Below, piece by piece: positions 1-9,160 of a DNA stretch of 55,890 nucleotides. Position numbers and translations under genes: made by a program. Numbering within the stretch: the stretch's first letter is position 1; each line of letters opens with the position of its first letter. This DNA comes from Mesorhizobium escarrei (GTDB lineage Bacteria > Pseudomonadota > Alphaproteobacteria > Rhizobiales > Rhizobiaceae), in contig NZ_CAKXZT010000101.1 in assembly GCF_935825525.1 (NCBI RefSeq), forward strand, positions 1-55,890, in the 5' to 3' direction. The notes beneath the pieces are model-generated. The model was given only the letters and a program-made list of their open reading frames with translations, did not search any database and was not told where the DNA came from.

Positions 1-638
1 GGATGAAAATCCGGTGGCAGGTCATGACCCGTGCGAGATTCTGTTGAGCCTGCGAACGTAGCTGGGCCAGTGCGCCTCCCGGAGCCACGGTTGCCGGGCG
101 GACCAGCCCCGGTTTTATTCGGCAATCTCAGGCGTCTCAGCCATTCCGCTCCCGTCCTGGCGCGGGCATGGGCGGGTGCAGCTCTTCTTTTTGGGCCCCC
201 GGCGGAGCAGGGTAGGCGGCACTCCCTTCTAGGGCCGCCGCGTCATCCCGCAACCCTTCGCTCTCGCTTCGGGTCCTTCTCTTCGTTCCGGTCCTTTGGA
301 TGCGGTCCGCCTGGACGGCGGCCCTTCCGGTCGCAACTCGCCGCCCACCCCCGCTTCCGTCCGGCTTCCAGGGAAAGCCGCGATTGGCGAGCGGAGCAAA
401 ACGAAGCATGCAATCCAGAAGCGTACCGTCATCGAAGGCAGAGGCCGGGCGCCATGTCCTCAATTCCGCTTTGCGGCCGTCGAGCGTCGGAAATCGTTCC
501 CGTTTCCGTCTTGCTAAGGCCCGTTGCGCAGGAATCGGCGCAGGCGCTCGTCCGAGCGGTTCTCCGCTCGCTCGCCACCTCGATCACAGCCAACAAAAGG
601 GGCGCGAGGATTGCTATAGGCAGAAACTGCCGAAGCCA
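1..638. other. No recognisable gene
   Basis: GC-rich stretch with open frames on both strands, none with a recognisable domain, a convincing ribosome-binding site or a signal peptide. Nothing supportable is called here. Confidence 0.5.
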
Positions 639-2972
639 TCATCGTGACGATTTGCTCTTTTGCAGCTCGGTTCGTTTAGCGTCCCAGTCGGGTGGGGTCT
701 GACCGAGAATGTTGCGAACGAAGAAGTCCAGGAGTTTGCGCTCAGTATAGATGCCTGGGGCGCCGTGATCGGCACCAGGCACATAGACCATGTCGAAATC
801 CTTTCCCGCCTTGATGAGTCGGTCGGCAAGCTGGAGCGAGGAGGACGGGTCGACATTGTGGTCCATTTCGCTGACGACGATCATCAGCTTGCCCCGCAGC
901 CTGTAAGCATTGTCGATGGCGGAGGATTGGGAATATTCAATGCCGACTGGCCACCCCATCCACTTTTCGTTCCACCAGATCTTGTCTATCCGGTTGTCGT
1001 AGGAGCCGCTGTTGGCGACCGCGACCTTATAGAAATCGGGATGGAAGAGCAGCGCGCCCACCGCGCTCTGGCCGCCTGCGGACCAGCCGAAAATGCCGAC
1101 ATTGGAGATATCGTACCACGGATACCTCGCGGCGGCCGCCTTGTGCCATAGGATGCGATCGGGAAAGCCTGCGTCCTTCAGATTTTTCCAGGCAACGTCA
1201 TGAAAGGCGCGCGAGCGGTTGTTGGTACCCATGCCATCGATCTGCACAACGACGAAGCCCAGCTGCGTGAGCGGCTCTGTCCGCCTTGAGAAGGATTTTG
1301 GTACGAAGGAGCCCTGGGGCCCGGCATAGATATTCTCCACCACCGGGTACTTCTTCTTCGGATCGAAATTGGCGGGCAGGTGAATCACGCCCAAGATGTC
1401 AGTCTTGCCGTCGCGCCCCTTGGCGTGGAAGCTGAGTGGAGGCTGCCAGCCGGCGGGGACGAGCTCGGACATGTCGGCGGTCTCCACCTGCATGAGCTTG
1501 GCATTATCGATGGCGCGGTAGAGCATCATGCGGGGCGGCAGATCGATGCGTGACCAGAGATCGACATAATAGCGGCCGTCGGGAGAGAACTCGACATGGT
1601 GGTTGGCCGGCTCGGGCGTGAGTTCAGTCAGCCCCTCACCGTCGAAGCCGATGCGGTACGCATGGACGAAATAAGGGTCCTCCCCTGGGTTCATCCCGCT
1701 CGCCTCGAACCAGATCTGGCGCTTGACAGGATCGACATGGTTGACCGCCCGAACCACCCACTCACCGAAGGTGATCTGGTTCTTGAGCGCGCCCGTCTGG
1801 CCGTCGAACAGATACAGGTGCTCGTGCCCATCGCGCTCGGACGCCCAGATGATCTCCTTCCCGTCGTCGACATCGTAACGAAAGATTTTCCCGGTACCGT
1901 GCTGGTTCATCACCAGCGGCTGGTAATCAACGAAGGTCGTGCTGGTCTCTTCGATCAGCGAGCGTGCGCGGCCCGTGGCGGCGTCTACCTCGACCAGCCG
2001 GTAGAGCTGATGGCCGCGCTGGTTATATTCGAAAGTAAGGCCGCGACCGTCCGCCCACCATTGGAGAGCGGAAAGTTCGAAGGGGTTGGAGAACAGGGCG
2101 TTGTCGATCACTATCTGGCGGCGGCCGGCAATGTCGAACAGGACCGGCTGGGGCAGCGGAAGGACATCGCCCGGCTTGGGATAGACCATTGTCGAATATT
2201 CGCGCTGCAACTGGTCCGTCGACGAATCGAGGTAGTGGAGCTCCCGCTTGAAGCCGGGGCGAACACGGTAAGCCGCGAGGTGGCGCGAGTCCGGCGACCA
2301 GCTCAGTGTCGAAAAGACGTAGTAATTGCCCTCGGATCCATCCCGGCTCAGCGCAACATCCTGCAATCCGTCCTTGCTGCGCAGGAAAACATTGTAGTTC
2401 TTTATATAGACGATCCATTTGCCGTCGGGCGAGACGCTCCGCTGGTCGGGGTTATTCTCAGCCGGTGGCGTGTAGTGGTGGCTGAGCTGAAAGTCCGGGG
2501 CGGTCAATTTTGCGCTGGTGCAGGCATAGCTTGCAACGTCGCAGCTCCACCGGACCTGCTCAATCAGGAAGTCGAGCCTGCGACCATCCTCGGTCAATTC
2601 GAAACGCTCGAAGGGAAGATCGCCGGCCTGATAGCTCTTATGGCTCGCTTCATTTAGCGCCGCCGCCAGACGGGCCTGATCGAAGGCGGCCCGTTTCAAA
2701 CCCGTGGCAGCATCGACCCGCATGAACTGCTGCTCGCCATGGGTAGTCCGGCGGTATACGAACGCGTTGGCTCCATTCAGCCAGAACGGCCCCTCGGGGA
2801 CATTCACGGTGAGCCCGCGATAGCGATCGTTGATCGTCAGTGCCCGCTCCAAATCGCTCAGCGCTAGCGGTGGATGTGCACCGTTCGAACCGTTGGCCAG
2901 CGCTCGAGCGGTTGCCGATCCCGATGCCCCTTGAATAAATACCGCGAGCGCCAAAGCGCCGATCTTGAACAT
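639..2972 (-). CDS. Secreted S9 (dipeptidyl-peptidase IV-type) serine peptidase
   Basis: Serine exopeptidase that would trim dipeptides from peptide N-termini. The 777 residues fit the family. Residues 1-22 form a Sec signal peptide (core GALALAVFIQGASGSA), so it should act in the periplasm. A beta-propeller domain (about 40-540) precedes an alpha/beta-hydrolase domain with nucleophile elbow GWSAGG (Ser631), probable Asp704 in MDHNV and His736 in GADHG, so the catalytic triad looks complete. The ATG at 2972 has GAGGTG about 7 nt upstream. It is monocistronic. A sigma-54 promoter and NifA-type site lie about 370 bp upstream on the same strand, suggesting nodule expression. Substrate is unknown; host or self peptides are an inference. 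Confidence 0.9.
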   Translation of the reverse strand: MFKIGALALAVFIQGASGSATARALANGSNGAHPPLALSDLERALTINDRYRGLTVNVPEGPFWLNGANAFVYRRTTHGEQQFMRVDAATGLKRAAFDQARLAAALNEASHKSYQAGDLPFERFELTEDGRRLDFLIEQVRWSCDVASYACTSAKLTAPDFQLSHHYTPPAENNPDQRSVSPDGKWIVYIKNYNVFLRSKDGLQDVALSRDGSEGNYYVFSTLSWSPDSRHLAAYRVRPGFKRELHYLDSSTDQLQREYSTMVYPKPGDVLPLPQPVLFDIAGRRQIVIDNALFSNPFELSALQWWADGRGLTFEYNQRGHQLYRLVEVDAATGRARSLIEETSTTFVDYQPLVMNQHGTGKIFRYDVDDGKEIIWASERDGHEHLYLFDGQTGALKNQITFGEWVVRAVNHVDPVKRQIWFEASGMNPGEDPYFVHAYRIGFDGEGLTELTPEPANHHVEFSPDGRYYVDLWSRIDLPPRMMLYRAIDNAKLMQVETADMSELVPAGWQPPLSFHAKGRDGKTDILGVIHLPANFDPKKKYPVVENIYAGPQGSFVPKSFSRRTEPLTQLGFVVVQIDGMGTNNRSRAFHDVAWKNLKDAGFPDRILWHKAAAARYPWYDISNVGIFGWSAGGQSAVGALLFHPDFYKVAVANSGSYDNRIDKIWWNEKWMGWPVGIEYSQSSAIDNAYRLRGKLMIVVSEMDHNVDPSSSLQLADRLIKAGKDFDMVYVPGADHGAPGIYTERKLLDFFVRNILGQTPPDWDAKRTELQKSKSSR

Positions 2973-3338
2973 ATCTGTTCACCTCTTTCGGTTTTCGGAA
3001 GACGCATTGTTGGATCTGGCTTTTCATCGCCGGTGTGCAGCAGCGCTGAGCGTTGCTCGAAGGGGTCAGCACGCGGGTGTAGCCGAGACGGCAGTCACAA
3101 TGACCCGTGCGCCCTACGCGGATATCCAGGAACTGGCCGGGTGAGCCAGACTGAAGAGCCAGCAGGGTATTTTCCATGTCCACAATGATGGAATTCAAAG
3201 CCCGATGACGCTTGCAATCACACTCCCTTCCTTTTTCTGCACCTGGAAGGGCCGTAATTGGGCCCGGCACAAAGCGTTGGCTATCGACATTCTCTGCATG
3301 GCTGTCGTCAGTCCGTTGATCCGTGTCCGGATGAACGA

Positions 3339-3355
3339 TGCAATATGCGCGCCAA
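3339..3355 (-). promoter_or_regulatory. Sigma-54 (-24/-12) promoter of the DPP-IV-type gene
   Basis: Minus strand reads TTGGCGCGCATATTGCA, with GG and GC exactly 10 nt apart, close to the sigma-54 consensus. It faces the S9 peptidase gene starting at 2972; the implied leader is about 355 nt, which is long. Confidence 0.65.
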
Positions 3356-3396
3356 AGGAGATCCTTTTAGATCACGGCAATCGATCGGACTGGCTG

Positions 3397-3412
3397 TGTC
3401 GGGTGAACGACA
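3397..3412. promoter_or_regulatory. NifA-type upstream activator site
   Basis: TGTCGGGTGAACGACA fits TGT-N10-ACA, about 40 bp upstream of the -24 element at 3352. The motif alone is weak (chance about 1 in 4 kb); its placement behind a sigma-54 promoter is what supports it. Confidence 0.6.
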
Positions 3413-3508
3413 TTAACGTCGCATATCCGACAGCTCGGACAACCCCAAGTCACATTGAACTTGGGTGTATCTCGGGTTGACAAAAGTGGACCGTCGGGCC
3501 CACGGCAA

Positions 3509-3529
3509 AAGGGCGCACGAGGCGCCCTT
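3509..3529 (-). terminator. Rho-independent terminator of the OmpW-like gene
   Basis: Perfect 8-bp stem AAGGGCGC/GCGCCCTT with a 5-nt loop, followed by TTTT on the minus strand, about 40 bp past the stop of the OmpW-like gene. Confidence 0.75.
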
Positions 3530-3567
3530 CATTCGACTCGGCTGTGCGTAAGCCGACTTCGCCGGCG

Positions 3568-4260
3568 TCAGAAATGGTACGTGACGCCTGCGCCAATCAG
3601 CCAGGGATCGAGCTCCGCCTTCCCCGTCTGCTTGTTGCCGGCTACGGTGACGTCGAAGTCTGGCTTCAGGAAAAGCTTCTTCACGTCGAAGTTGACGCCC
3701 CAGTGCTGGTCGACCATGTAGTCGAACCCGACCTGCAGCGCGGTGCCGAACGTGTTCTTGACCTTGAGATCATCGGCGCTGCCGGCTTCCTGATGATAGA
3801 AGATCGTATAGTTCACGCCAGCGCCGACATAGGGCTTGAAGGCGCCGAAATCGGTAAAGTGGTACTGCAATGTCAGCGTGGGCGGCAGCAGCCAAACCTT
3901 GCCGATGTTCCCCAGCGCGCCGATCGAGCCTTGGCCTGTGATGTTGGCATAGGTGGTGCCGAGGATAAGCTCGGCTGCGACATTGTCCGTGAAGAAATAC
4001 GAAATATCGAGTTCCGGCGTCACGCTGTTGGAATACGAAAGACTGGAGCCGGGCACCGCGTTAACGTAGCCCGAATCCTCAGTAATGACCCCCAACGCGC
4101 GCAGGCGGATCTGCCAGGGGCTTGGCCATTCCGTGAACAAGACACCCTGATCCGGGTCGCACGGTTCTGCAAGGTCTGCCGCGGCCGCCTGCTGCCCTAC
4201 CAGCATCAGGACGACGGCCGCTGTTACTCCCCGCGCCCAGTTCATTCGCTTTGTTGCCAT
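3568..4260 (-). CDS. OmpW-family outer-membrane beta-barrel protein
   Basis: Small eight-stranded outer-membrane barrel of the OmpW family, 230 residues, near the usual 210-230. Start chosen at the ATG at 4260 (MATKRMNWARG) because AAGGAGA lies 6 nt upstream; a GTG further upstream lacks a Shine-Dalgarno. A signal peptide ends near the AAAADLAEP boundary. Family traits: the LPPTLTLQYHF segment in mid-protein, repeated aromatic-rich strands and a C-terminal strand ending in WLIGAGVTYHF with terminal Phe, the usual barrel-assembly signal. OmpW proteins form narrow hydrophobic channels; the rhizobial substrate is unknown. It sits between two NifA-type peptidase units but shows no sigma-54 promoter of its own. 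Confidence 0.85.
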   Translation of the reverse strand: MATKRMNWARGVTAAVVLMLVGQQAAAADLAEPCDPDQGVLFTEWPSPWQIRLRALGVITEDSGYVNAVPGSSLSYSNSVTPELDISYFFTDNVAAELILGTTYANITGQGSIGALGNIGKVWLLPPTLTLQYHFTDFGAFKPYVGAGVNYTIFYHQEAGSADDLKVKNTFGTALQVGFDYMVDQHWGVNFDVKKLFLKPDFDVTVAGNKQTGKAELDPWLIGAGVTYHF

Positions 4261-4437
4261 GATATTTCTCCTTGCTCTATAAATGATAAGCTTCACTGTA
4301 AATAGTCCAGTATTGATGATATCGACGGAGCGCGGGCGCGCATTTTGCGCAAATTGTGCACGCGTTTTTTTGCACTATTCTCGCAGCCATCGACCTGTAC
4401 TCACTTGTTCGAAATTCGCTCTTGTCGGGCTCCTGGT

Positions 4438-6522
4438 TTATGAACAGGCGTGCCAGCCGATGGCGCTGCGAAGGAAATTGGTGCCAAGACTGATGAATGC
4501 GGCTTGCTCGCGATTGTCCTTGGCGTAGCTGTGCCCGCCGGCGCTGGGCTCGTAGAAGTAAGCGGGATAGCCAAGAGCTTGCAGTTTCGCGGCCATCTTA
4601 CGCGCATGGCCCGGGTGGACGCGGTCGTCGCGTCTCATGGTGGCGAGCAGGATAGGCGGGTAGGGCTGTCCCGGCGACGCGGCGTGGTAGGCGGAGATTT
4701 CCCTCAGGAAAGCCCAATCGTCAGCCTTGTCGGGATCGCCATATTCGTCGATCCAACTCGCGCCCGCCAGTAGCTTGGTGTAGCGGCGCATGTCGACAAG
4801 CGGAACCGTGCAGAACAGCGCGCCGAAATGCTCAGGATAGCGGGTAAGCATGTTAGCGATCAGTAGACCGCCATTTGAGCCCCCCTCGGCGGCAATCCGC
4901 CTCGGCAGCGTAATGCCCCTTCGCACGAGGTCGGCGGCAACGGCGGCGAAATCGTCATGGGCGAGACGCTTGCCCTCCCTGCGCCCGGCATCGTGCCAGC
5001 GGGTGCCGAACTCGCCGCCCCCGCGGATGTTCGCCACCACACACGTGCCGCCGCGCTCGAGCCACAGCTTGCCGAGCGAGGAGTAGTAGTAGGGCAGGAG
5101 CGATATGCCGAACCCGCCATAGGCGGAAAGGTGAACCGGGGCATCTCCGTTCCCGTTCGCCGGACCAACCTGCGTATAGGGGATCATCTCATGATCGATC
5201 GAGACTGCCTCGTGGCGCGTGACCACCAGTCCGAATGCGTCGAAAGTCTCCGGGCTGCGCTTCAGGATTACTGAAGCGCTGAGAGGCGGCGCGGAATTGA
5301 GATCGAATAGGAAAAGCTGCGGCGGGGTGATCGGATCCTGAGCGCAAACCAGGACCTCTCCATTGGTCTCGTGATCTTCCGCATCGAGGGACCAGAGGTG
5401 AACAGCCCCTTGCGCGGGCAGGGTGTCCAGGGCTCGGCGTGTCCATTCCTGCGGGCCCGGGGTGAACACCTCGAATCTCGGAGCGAGGTTCGCCAGGTAC
5501 CCGATAATGAGCTTCCCGTCATTCCAGAAGAATGACTGCAGACAGCGCCTCTCGGCTGGTTCAAACAAAGTACTAAAACGACGCTCGCCGGCCAGGAAAG
5601 AGGAAAGCGAGATGCCGATCAGCGCGTCGGCGCAATAGGTCGTCCCGGCAACCGTCCATGCTTTGCGCGGCTTTACCGCCAGCCAATCGCCGAAGTTATC
5701 CCACCTGGCGTCCTGAGGAAGGTCGATCTCAATCTTCGGCCCGCTTCTATCACCAATGCGGACTATCTTCTCGAGCCAGGCCAGCTGCTCGACGAACCAC
5801 AGGCGCTCGCTCTCGGCGGTACGATCCAGATGGCCAGACACACCCAGGGTTTCGGAACCGGTCTCGAAGATTACCGGCGCGGTGAGGGGATCTGCGCCAC
5901 GCTTCCACAGTCGCACGGTGCGTGCGTAGCCGCAGCGCGTGGCCATACCATCACCAAGCGCACTGGAAAGCAGAAGAGTGTTGGGGTCGAGCCAATCAAT
6001 GTCGCCCTTGGCCTCGGGGAGATTGAAACCGTCGGCGACAAAGCTCAGAGAGCTGAAGTCGAATTCGCGATGCACGACTGCATCGCTGCCGCCGCGCGAG
6101 AGGCGCAGAACGGCTCTTTCCCGTCTCTCGGGCTCGATCGACGCGCCGCCCCAGATCCAGTCCTCTCCGTCGCTACCCGCGAGGGCGTCCAGATCGATCA
6201 GTAGCTCCCACTGGGGATCCGCCTTCATGTAGACGGAAAGCGTGGTCCGGCGCCACAGTCCGCGCGGATTTCTGGCATCTCGCCAGAAATTGTAGAGGTA
6301 CTGACCGCGGCGCGTGACCAGGGGAATCCTGTCGGGGCGGTCGAATTCCGCTGTCAGCGCCGCCCGGTCGCGCTCGAACTGCGTCCCACCGAAGTGCTTC
6401 AGGGTGTTTGCCGACTGGCCTGCCGTCCACGCAAGTGCCAGTTCGCCTCCTACATCTTCAAGCCAAAGGTGGGGGTCATCGTCGGGTGCATTCACAGTTG
6501 GCCGGAAATCGAATTCGGTCAT
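4438..6522 (-). CDS. Prolyl oligopeptidase-family serine peptidase (S9A)
   Basis: Endopeptidase cutting after proline in short peptides; 694 residues, as expected for the family. No signal peptide, so probably cytoplasmic. An N-terminal region (NAPDDDPHLWLEDVGGELAL) typical of S9A leads into a beta-propeller and a hydrolase domain with GGSNGG (Ser549), DDRV (Asp632/633) and GGHSYA (His664): a full triad. The conserved RGGGEFG segment precedes the nucleophile. I take the ATG at 6522 (MTEFDF) over the upstream TTG at 6552; neither has a strong Shine-Dalgarno. A sigma-54 promoter and NifA-type site lie 150-230 bp upstream, so it is probably induced in nodules together with the neighbouring S9 peptidase. 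Confidence 0.9.
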   Translation of the reverse strand: MTEFDFRPTVNAPDDDPHLWLEDVGGELALAWTAGQSANTLKHFGGTQFERDRAALTAEFDRPDRIPLVTRRGQYLYNFWRDARNPRGLWRRTTLSVYMKADPQWELLIDLDALAGSDGEDWIWGGASIEPERRERAVLRLSRGGSDAVVHREFDFSSLSFVADGFNLPEAKGDIDWLDPNTLLLSSALGDGMATRCGYARTVRLWKRGADPLTAPVIFETGSETLGVSGHLDRTAESERLWFVEQLAWLEKIVRIGDRSGPKIEIDLPQDARWDNFGDWLAVKPRKAWTVAGTTYCADALIGISLSSFLAGERRFSTLFEPAERRCLQSFFWNDGKLIIGYLANLAPRFEVFTPGPQEWTRRALDTLPAQGAVHLWSLDAEDHETNGEVLVCAQDPITPPQLFLFDLNSAPPLSASVILKRSPETFDAFGLVVTRHEAVSIDHEMIPYTQVGPANGNGDAPVHLSAYGGFGISLLPYYYSSLGKLWLERGGTCVVANIRGGGEFGTRWHDAGRREGKRLAHDDFAAVAADLVRRGITLPRRIAAEGGSNGGLLIANMLTRYPEHFGALFCTVPLVDMRRYTKLLAGASWIDEYGDPDKADDWAFLREISAYHAASPGQPYPPILLATMRRDDRVHPGHARKMAAKLQALGYPAYFYEPSAGGHSYAKDNREQAAFISLGTNFLRSAIGWHACS

Positions 6523-6672
6523 GTCCGGACAACCAGAGGAATGAAAGCGCAATGGCTTCCGTCTGCTCGAGAACGCTCAGTGTTGGCGGCGGCGCCCGCA
6601 TGTTCGAAAAGCGTGATCATCAGCTGGCTACTTCTCAGTCGGTGCGGGTCGCAGTGCTTTTGCGCATAGGAC

Positions 6673-6689
6673 TGCATCTGTCGTGCCAA
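6673..6689 (-). promoter_or_regulatory. Sigma-54 promoter of the prolyl oligopeptidase gene
   Basis: Minus strand TTGGCACGACAGATGCA, with GG and GC 10 nt apart and the full TTGGCACG half. It faces the gene at 6522 with a leader of about 140 nt. Confidence 0.8.
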
Positions 6690-6734
6690 CTGGGAAAATC
6701 GTTTCCGACCAATGCGATCGCTCTGGCAGCGTTG

Positions 6735-6750
6735 TGTCACATGTCCGACA
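6735..6750. promoter_or_regulatory. NifA-type upstream activator site
   Basis: TGTCACATGTCCGACA (TGT-N10-ACA), about 48 bp upstream of the -24 element. The flank TCCGACAT recurs in the site at 30841. Confidence 0.75.
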
Positions 6751-7457
6751 TCGTCGAGAATCCGACAACGAGCGCACAGCGTAATCACCGGATCAACCTC
6801 CGGCGCGGACACCGTGCAGAACTCAAGCAGTGAAGCTCACAACGACTTGACCCCAACATCTTCGCTCTGGAACGCTTCACGCAGCTGGATTCAATGGGCA
6901 GATACAAATGAGGTGATGGATGCCGTGAGTGACGGAGCCGGCTGCGCCTGTGAGTCTGGACACCGCCAGCGGTAAAATCGGAGATCCGAGGAAAGGGATG
7001 GGGCGCCGCTCGGCCGACCTGATGGTTGTCCAGGCCCCGCAAGCAATCTTGGTCTGTACTGTCCCCTTGATTGCATTCTTGCAGTCTGCCGATCGCGCCA
7101 GCAAGCTGCGTTCCAACGGGCACATTGGAGTGGTCGCTAGGCCAACTTCGGCTGCTGGCGAACCGTCGTTCAATATGCAAGCTACGAGGGTCAGGAGACA
7201 GGGAAGCTCCGGCTCGGCGTGCTCTCGGCGAGGCAGCCAATGATCGACGATGTCTCGCTGACGCGCATTGGTATACCGCAACAAGGGCAGTGCGGCGGCA
7301 AGTCTGCCTGGGAAATCGGCTGCAGCAGGGGCAAGCCGAGCCCGGCCGCGCTCCATCTCGAAACGGCCGGCAAAGAAAGCGCCGCGTCAGCACCGCCAAA
7401 AGAAGCGATTGCGCGCCTCGCCGGTTCGTTTTTGCGGTCCACTGAACAGCCGGCTTA
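6751..7457. other. No recognisable gene
   Basis: About 700 bp between the NifA-type site and the lux-type box. Open frames exist on both strands but none shows a known domain or a good start. It may be decayed sequence. Confidence 0.4.
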
Positions 7458-7477
7458 ACCTGTACAACTATACAGGC
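7458..7477. promoter_or_regulatory. lux/tra-type box (LuxR/TraR operator)
   Basis: ACCTGTACAACTATACAGGC is a 20-bp near-palindrome (ACCTGT-N8-ACAGGC) matching the lux-box pattern of LuxR-family quorum-sensing regulators. It lies 57 bp before the start of the traI-like relic, the position expected of an activator site. Its partner regulator is not in the window. Confidence 0.65.
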
Positions 7478-7533
7478 TGCCATAGCGTGAAACTTGGCCT
7501 CCAATGGTGGAAATTCCCCCGAGGAGACCTGCG

Positions 7534-7870
7534 ATGACTCACCTTATAGCGCCGGCGCTACGACAACTTGCCCACAATGAGCGTGCAATCCAGCGCCACA
7601 CCACTGCACGTTCAAGGAACGTCTCGAACGGGATGCAGGAGCCGATCGCCGCTATCAAACCGACTCCCTTGGCGTGCTCAGGCCGCGCTGGCTGTCGCTG
7701 CGCGGGTTCGACGGCCTGGTCGCTATTTTCGCGCGTCTTCTGCCCTCGACAGTGCCAATGGCACACGCTTCGACGAAACGACGCCATCGACCTCTGGTGC
7801 CCTCGGCGCCGGTGCTTTGCCAAGTGGCACGGTGTTTCGACGTCCCTGGGGGCGGGCAGAGGGGCACAGT
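7534..7870 (+). pseudogene. Decayed LuxI/TraI-type autoinducer synthase
   Basis: Relic of an acyl-homoserine-lactone synthase. An ATG at 7534 with GAGGAG 7 nt upstream opens MTHLIAPALRQLAHNE. The continuation lies in another frame (about 7595-7660) as TFKERLERDAGADRRYQTD, which resembles the VFKERLGW-D--D-YD region of LuxI proteins, and ARLLPST further on resembles the following conserved strand. At least one frameshift and a shortened C-terminus rule out a working enzyme. In ICEMlSymR7A of M. loti a second, non-functional traI (traI2) precedes the excision-activator genes under a tra box; the order here is the same. The identification rests on short matches. Confidence 0.45.
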
Positions 7871-7871
7871 C

Positions 7872-8100
7872 ATGCCTACAGTTCTCGTGACTGGCGCGGA
7901 TGAGGCTGATTGGCGGGATGAAAGGTCGTACGACTACACCACTGGTCTGACGCCGCGCGAATGGGCCTGGGAATTCTTACGCCGCAATCCAGCATTCCAG
8001 TGTGACGTGATCGCTGCAAGCCAGCAGGCCAATACTTTGTCCCACCGATCCTCGCTCGACGTGGTCACGTCGGCCGGTGACCTGTCACGCTGGGGTGTCC
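7872..8100 (+). CDS. DUF6499 module of an FseA-like excision activator
   Basis: ATG at 7872 with AGAGGGG 8 nt upstream. The protein begins MPTVLVTGADEADWRDERSY and contains DYTTGLTPREWAWEFLRRNP, the hallmark of the DUF6499 transcriptional-regulator domain, then DLSRWGV at about 8080-8100. The frame remains open to 8903, but after about 8100 it turns into unfamiliar, Arg/Ser/Cys-rich sequence, while the matching DUF2285 continuation lies one base further on (+1). In M. loti ICEMlSymR7A a DUF6499 and a DUF2285 gene are joined by programmed +1 frameshifting to make FseA, the activator of ICE excision. Whether the shift here is programmed or mutational cannot be told from sequence. Confidence 0.65.
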
Positions 8101-8679
8101 TGTTTCGCCGAGTCTTATGGGCGCAATTCGCTCGTATTCTGGTCTCCGCTATGGTGCGCTCATGTGCTGCCGGTCATTGCAGAACAGCTGTCTGCATGGT
8201 CGGCGACAGCGCCGTTCGAGCTCTCTGCATTGCCATGTCGTGGGACGGTCCTGCTGGCGCCCGACAAGGGTCAGCATGTTCTTCTTCGCAGTGTGGAGCA
8301 TACGCTCCAGCTCGCCGTCTCTGGCGCCGATGTCTTGCACCCTGTCTGCCTCCGTACCGAGGCAATCTGGCCAGCAATGCTTTCGAAGCCCCGCCTGAGG
8401 GCACTCGAGTGCCTCAATTCTCTAAGTTTGGGTCAACACCTGCCTGCCCGCTTGTTTCCGGCGGAAAGACGCGGTCCCCGTCTAACCTTCGTTCTTCGTG
8501 CGCTCGACGGCTCACTTGCTGGGGCGTCACATCGCGAACTCGCCGAAGCGCTGATGGGTCAACGGCGCGTCCATGCCGACTGGAGGGATCCTCGCGATCA
8601 TCTGCGCGACCGCATTCGCCGCGCCGTCTCTCGTGGCCGCGCGCTCATGAATGGAGGGTACAGAGATTTCCTCGCTTGA
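8077..8679 (+). CDS. DUF2285 module of an FseA-like excision activator
   Basis: About 200 residues in the +1 frame relative to the DUF6499 part. Conserved DUF2285 features: an FWSP segment near the start, LLAPDKGQHVLLR, LSLGQHLPARLFPAERRGPR, LDGSLAGASHRELAEALMG (a helix-turn-helix-like region) and a C-terminal RRAVSRGRALMNGGYRDFLA. The GTG at 8077 has no Shine-Dalgarno, so it is probably not an independent start; production as a fusion with the upstream module is more likely. Together with the lux-type box and traI-like relic this makes a quorum-sensing-controlled excision module of an ICE. If the shift is an ordinary mutation, the gene is dead. Confidence 0.65.
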   Translation: MTCHAGVSCFAESYGRNSLVFWSPLWCAHVLPVIAEQLSAWSATAPFELSALPCRGTVLLAPDKGQHVLLRSVEHTLQLAVSGADVLHPVCLRTEAIWPAMLSKPRLRALECLNSLSLGQHLPARLFPAERRGPRLTFVLRALDGSLAGASHRELAEALMGQRRVHADWRDPRDHLRDRIRRAVSRGRALMNGGYRDFLA

Positions 8680-8829
8680 AAAGTGACAGTCCGCGCCGTG
8701 CGTCAGCCGGCGAACGGTTCGGAGCTAGAACCCGGTCACCACCAGTTCGCCCGGTCGAAATGGCAGCGAACGGTCTTGCGGGTGCGCTCTGGTTCAGCGT
8801 TGGCCGATGCCGAGAGGCACGTTCGGTAT

Positions 8830-8845
8830 TGTCCAATAGCCGACA
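8830..8845. promoter_or_regulatory. NifA-type upstream activator site
   Basis: TGTCCAATAGCCGACA (TGT-N10-ACA), about 62 bp before the plus-strand -24 element. The GCCGACACTGT flank is shared with the site at 25137. Confidence 0.65.
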
Positions 8846-8904
8846 CTGTTGGCTACGCAACGTAGAGGAAGCCGACTCTCGGGTGTTTTACACGCTGTTT
8901 TGAC

Positions 8905-8921
8905 TTGGCACGGTACATGCA
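8905..8921 (+). promoter_or_regulatory. Orphan sigma-54 promoter
   Basis: TTGGCACGGTACATGCA, with correct GG-N10-GC spacing, reads to the right. No recognisable gene follows: the next 240 bp hold only short open frames (one ends at 9168 without known homology), and beyond that lies the nifS relic on the other strand. Probably the surviving promoter of a lost nif/fix gene. Confidence 0.65.
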
Positions 8922-9160
8922 CGCTATTCAGCAAAACGCGCGAACTGAGTGGTTCCCAGCACCACGAGAGTCGCTGACTTACGCCACCTCCCAAGGCGTA
9001 CCCGGCCCGGCAGCGAGCTCAGCCTCCTGCCGGGCATCCGTGTTCAGACGTACTCGCGTTCAGAACTTCAAATTAGAGGCGCAATGTTTCGCGTCCGACT
9101 ATGCGGACTGGTGCCGAAAGGCAGTCGAGGAGGCGAAACTTGCCGCTGCGTCTGCCATGA

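Noticed and set aside
1596..2657. 353-codon plus-strand frame
   Set aside because: Antisense to the DPP-IV-type peptidase with no recognisable protein features.
4310..4325. FNR/FixK-like TTGAT half-site upstream of the OmpW-like gene
   Set aside because: Only the left half matches (TTGATGATATCGAC); the ATCAA half is absent.
8101..8903. Continuation of the DUF6499 frame to 8903
   Set aside because: Sequence after about 8100 has no family similarity, while the +1 frame carries an evident DUF2285 domain.
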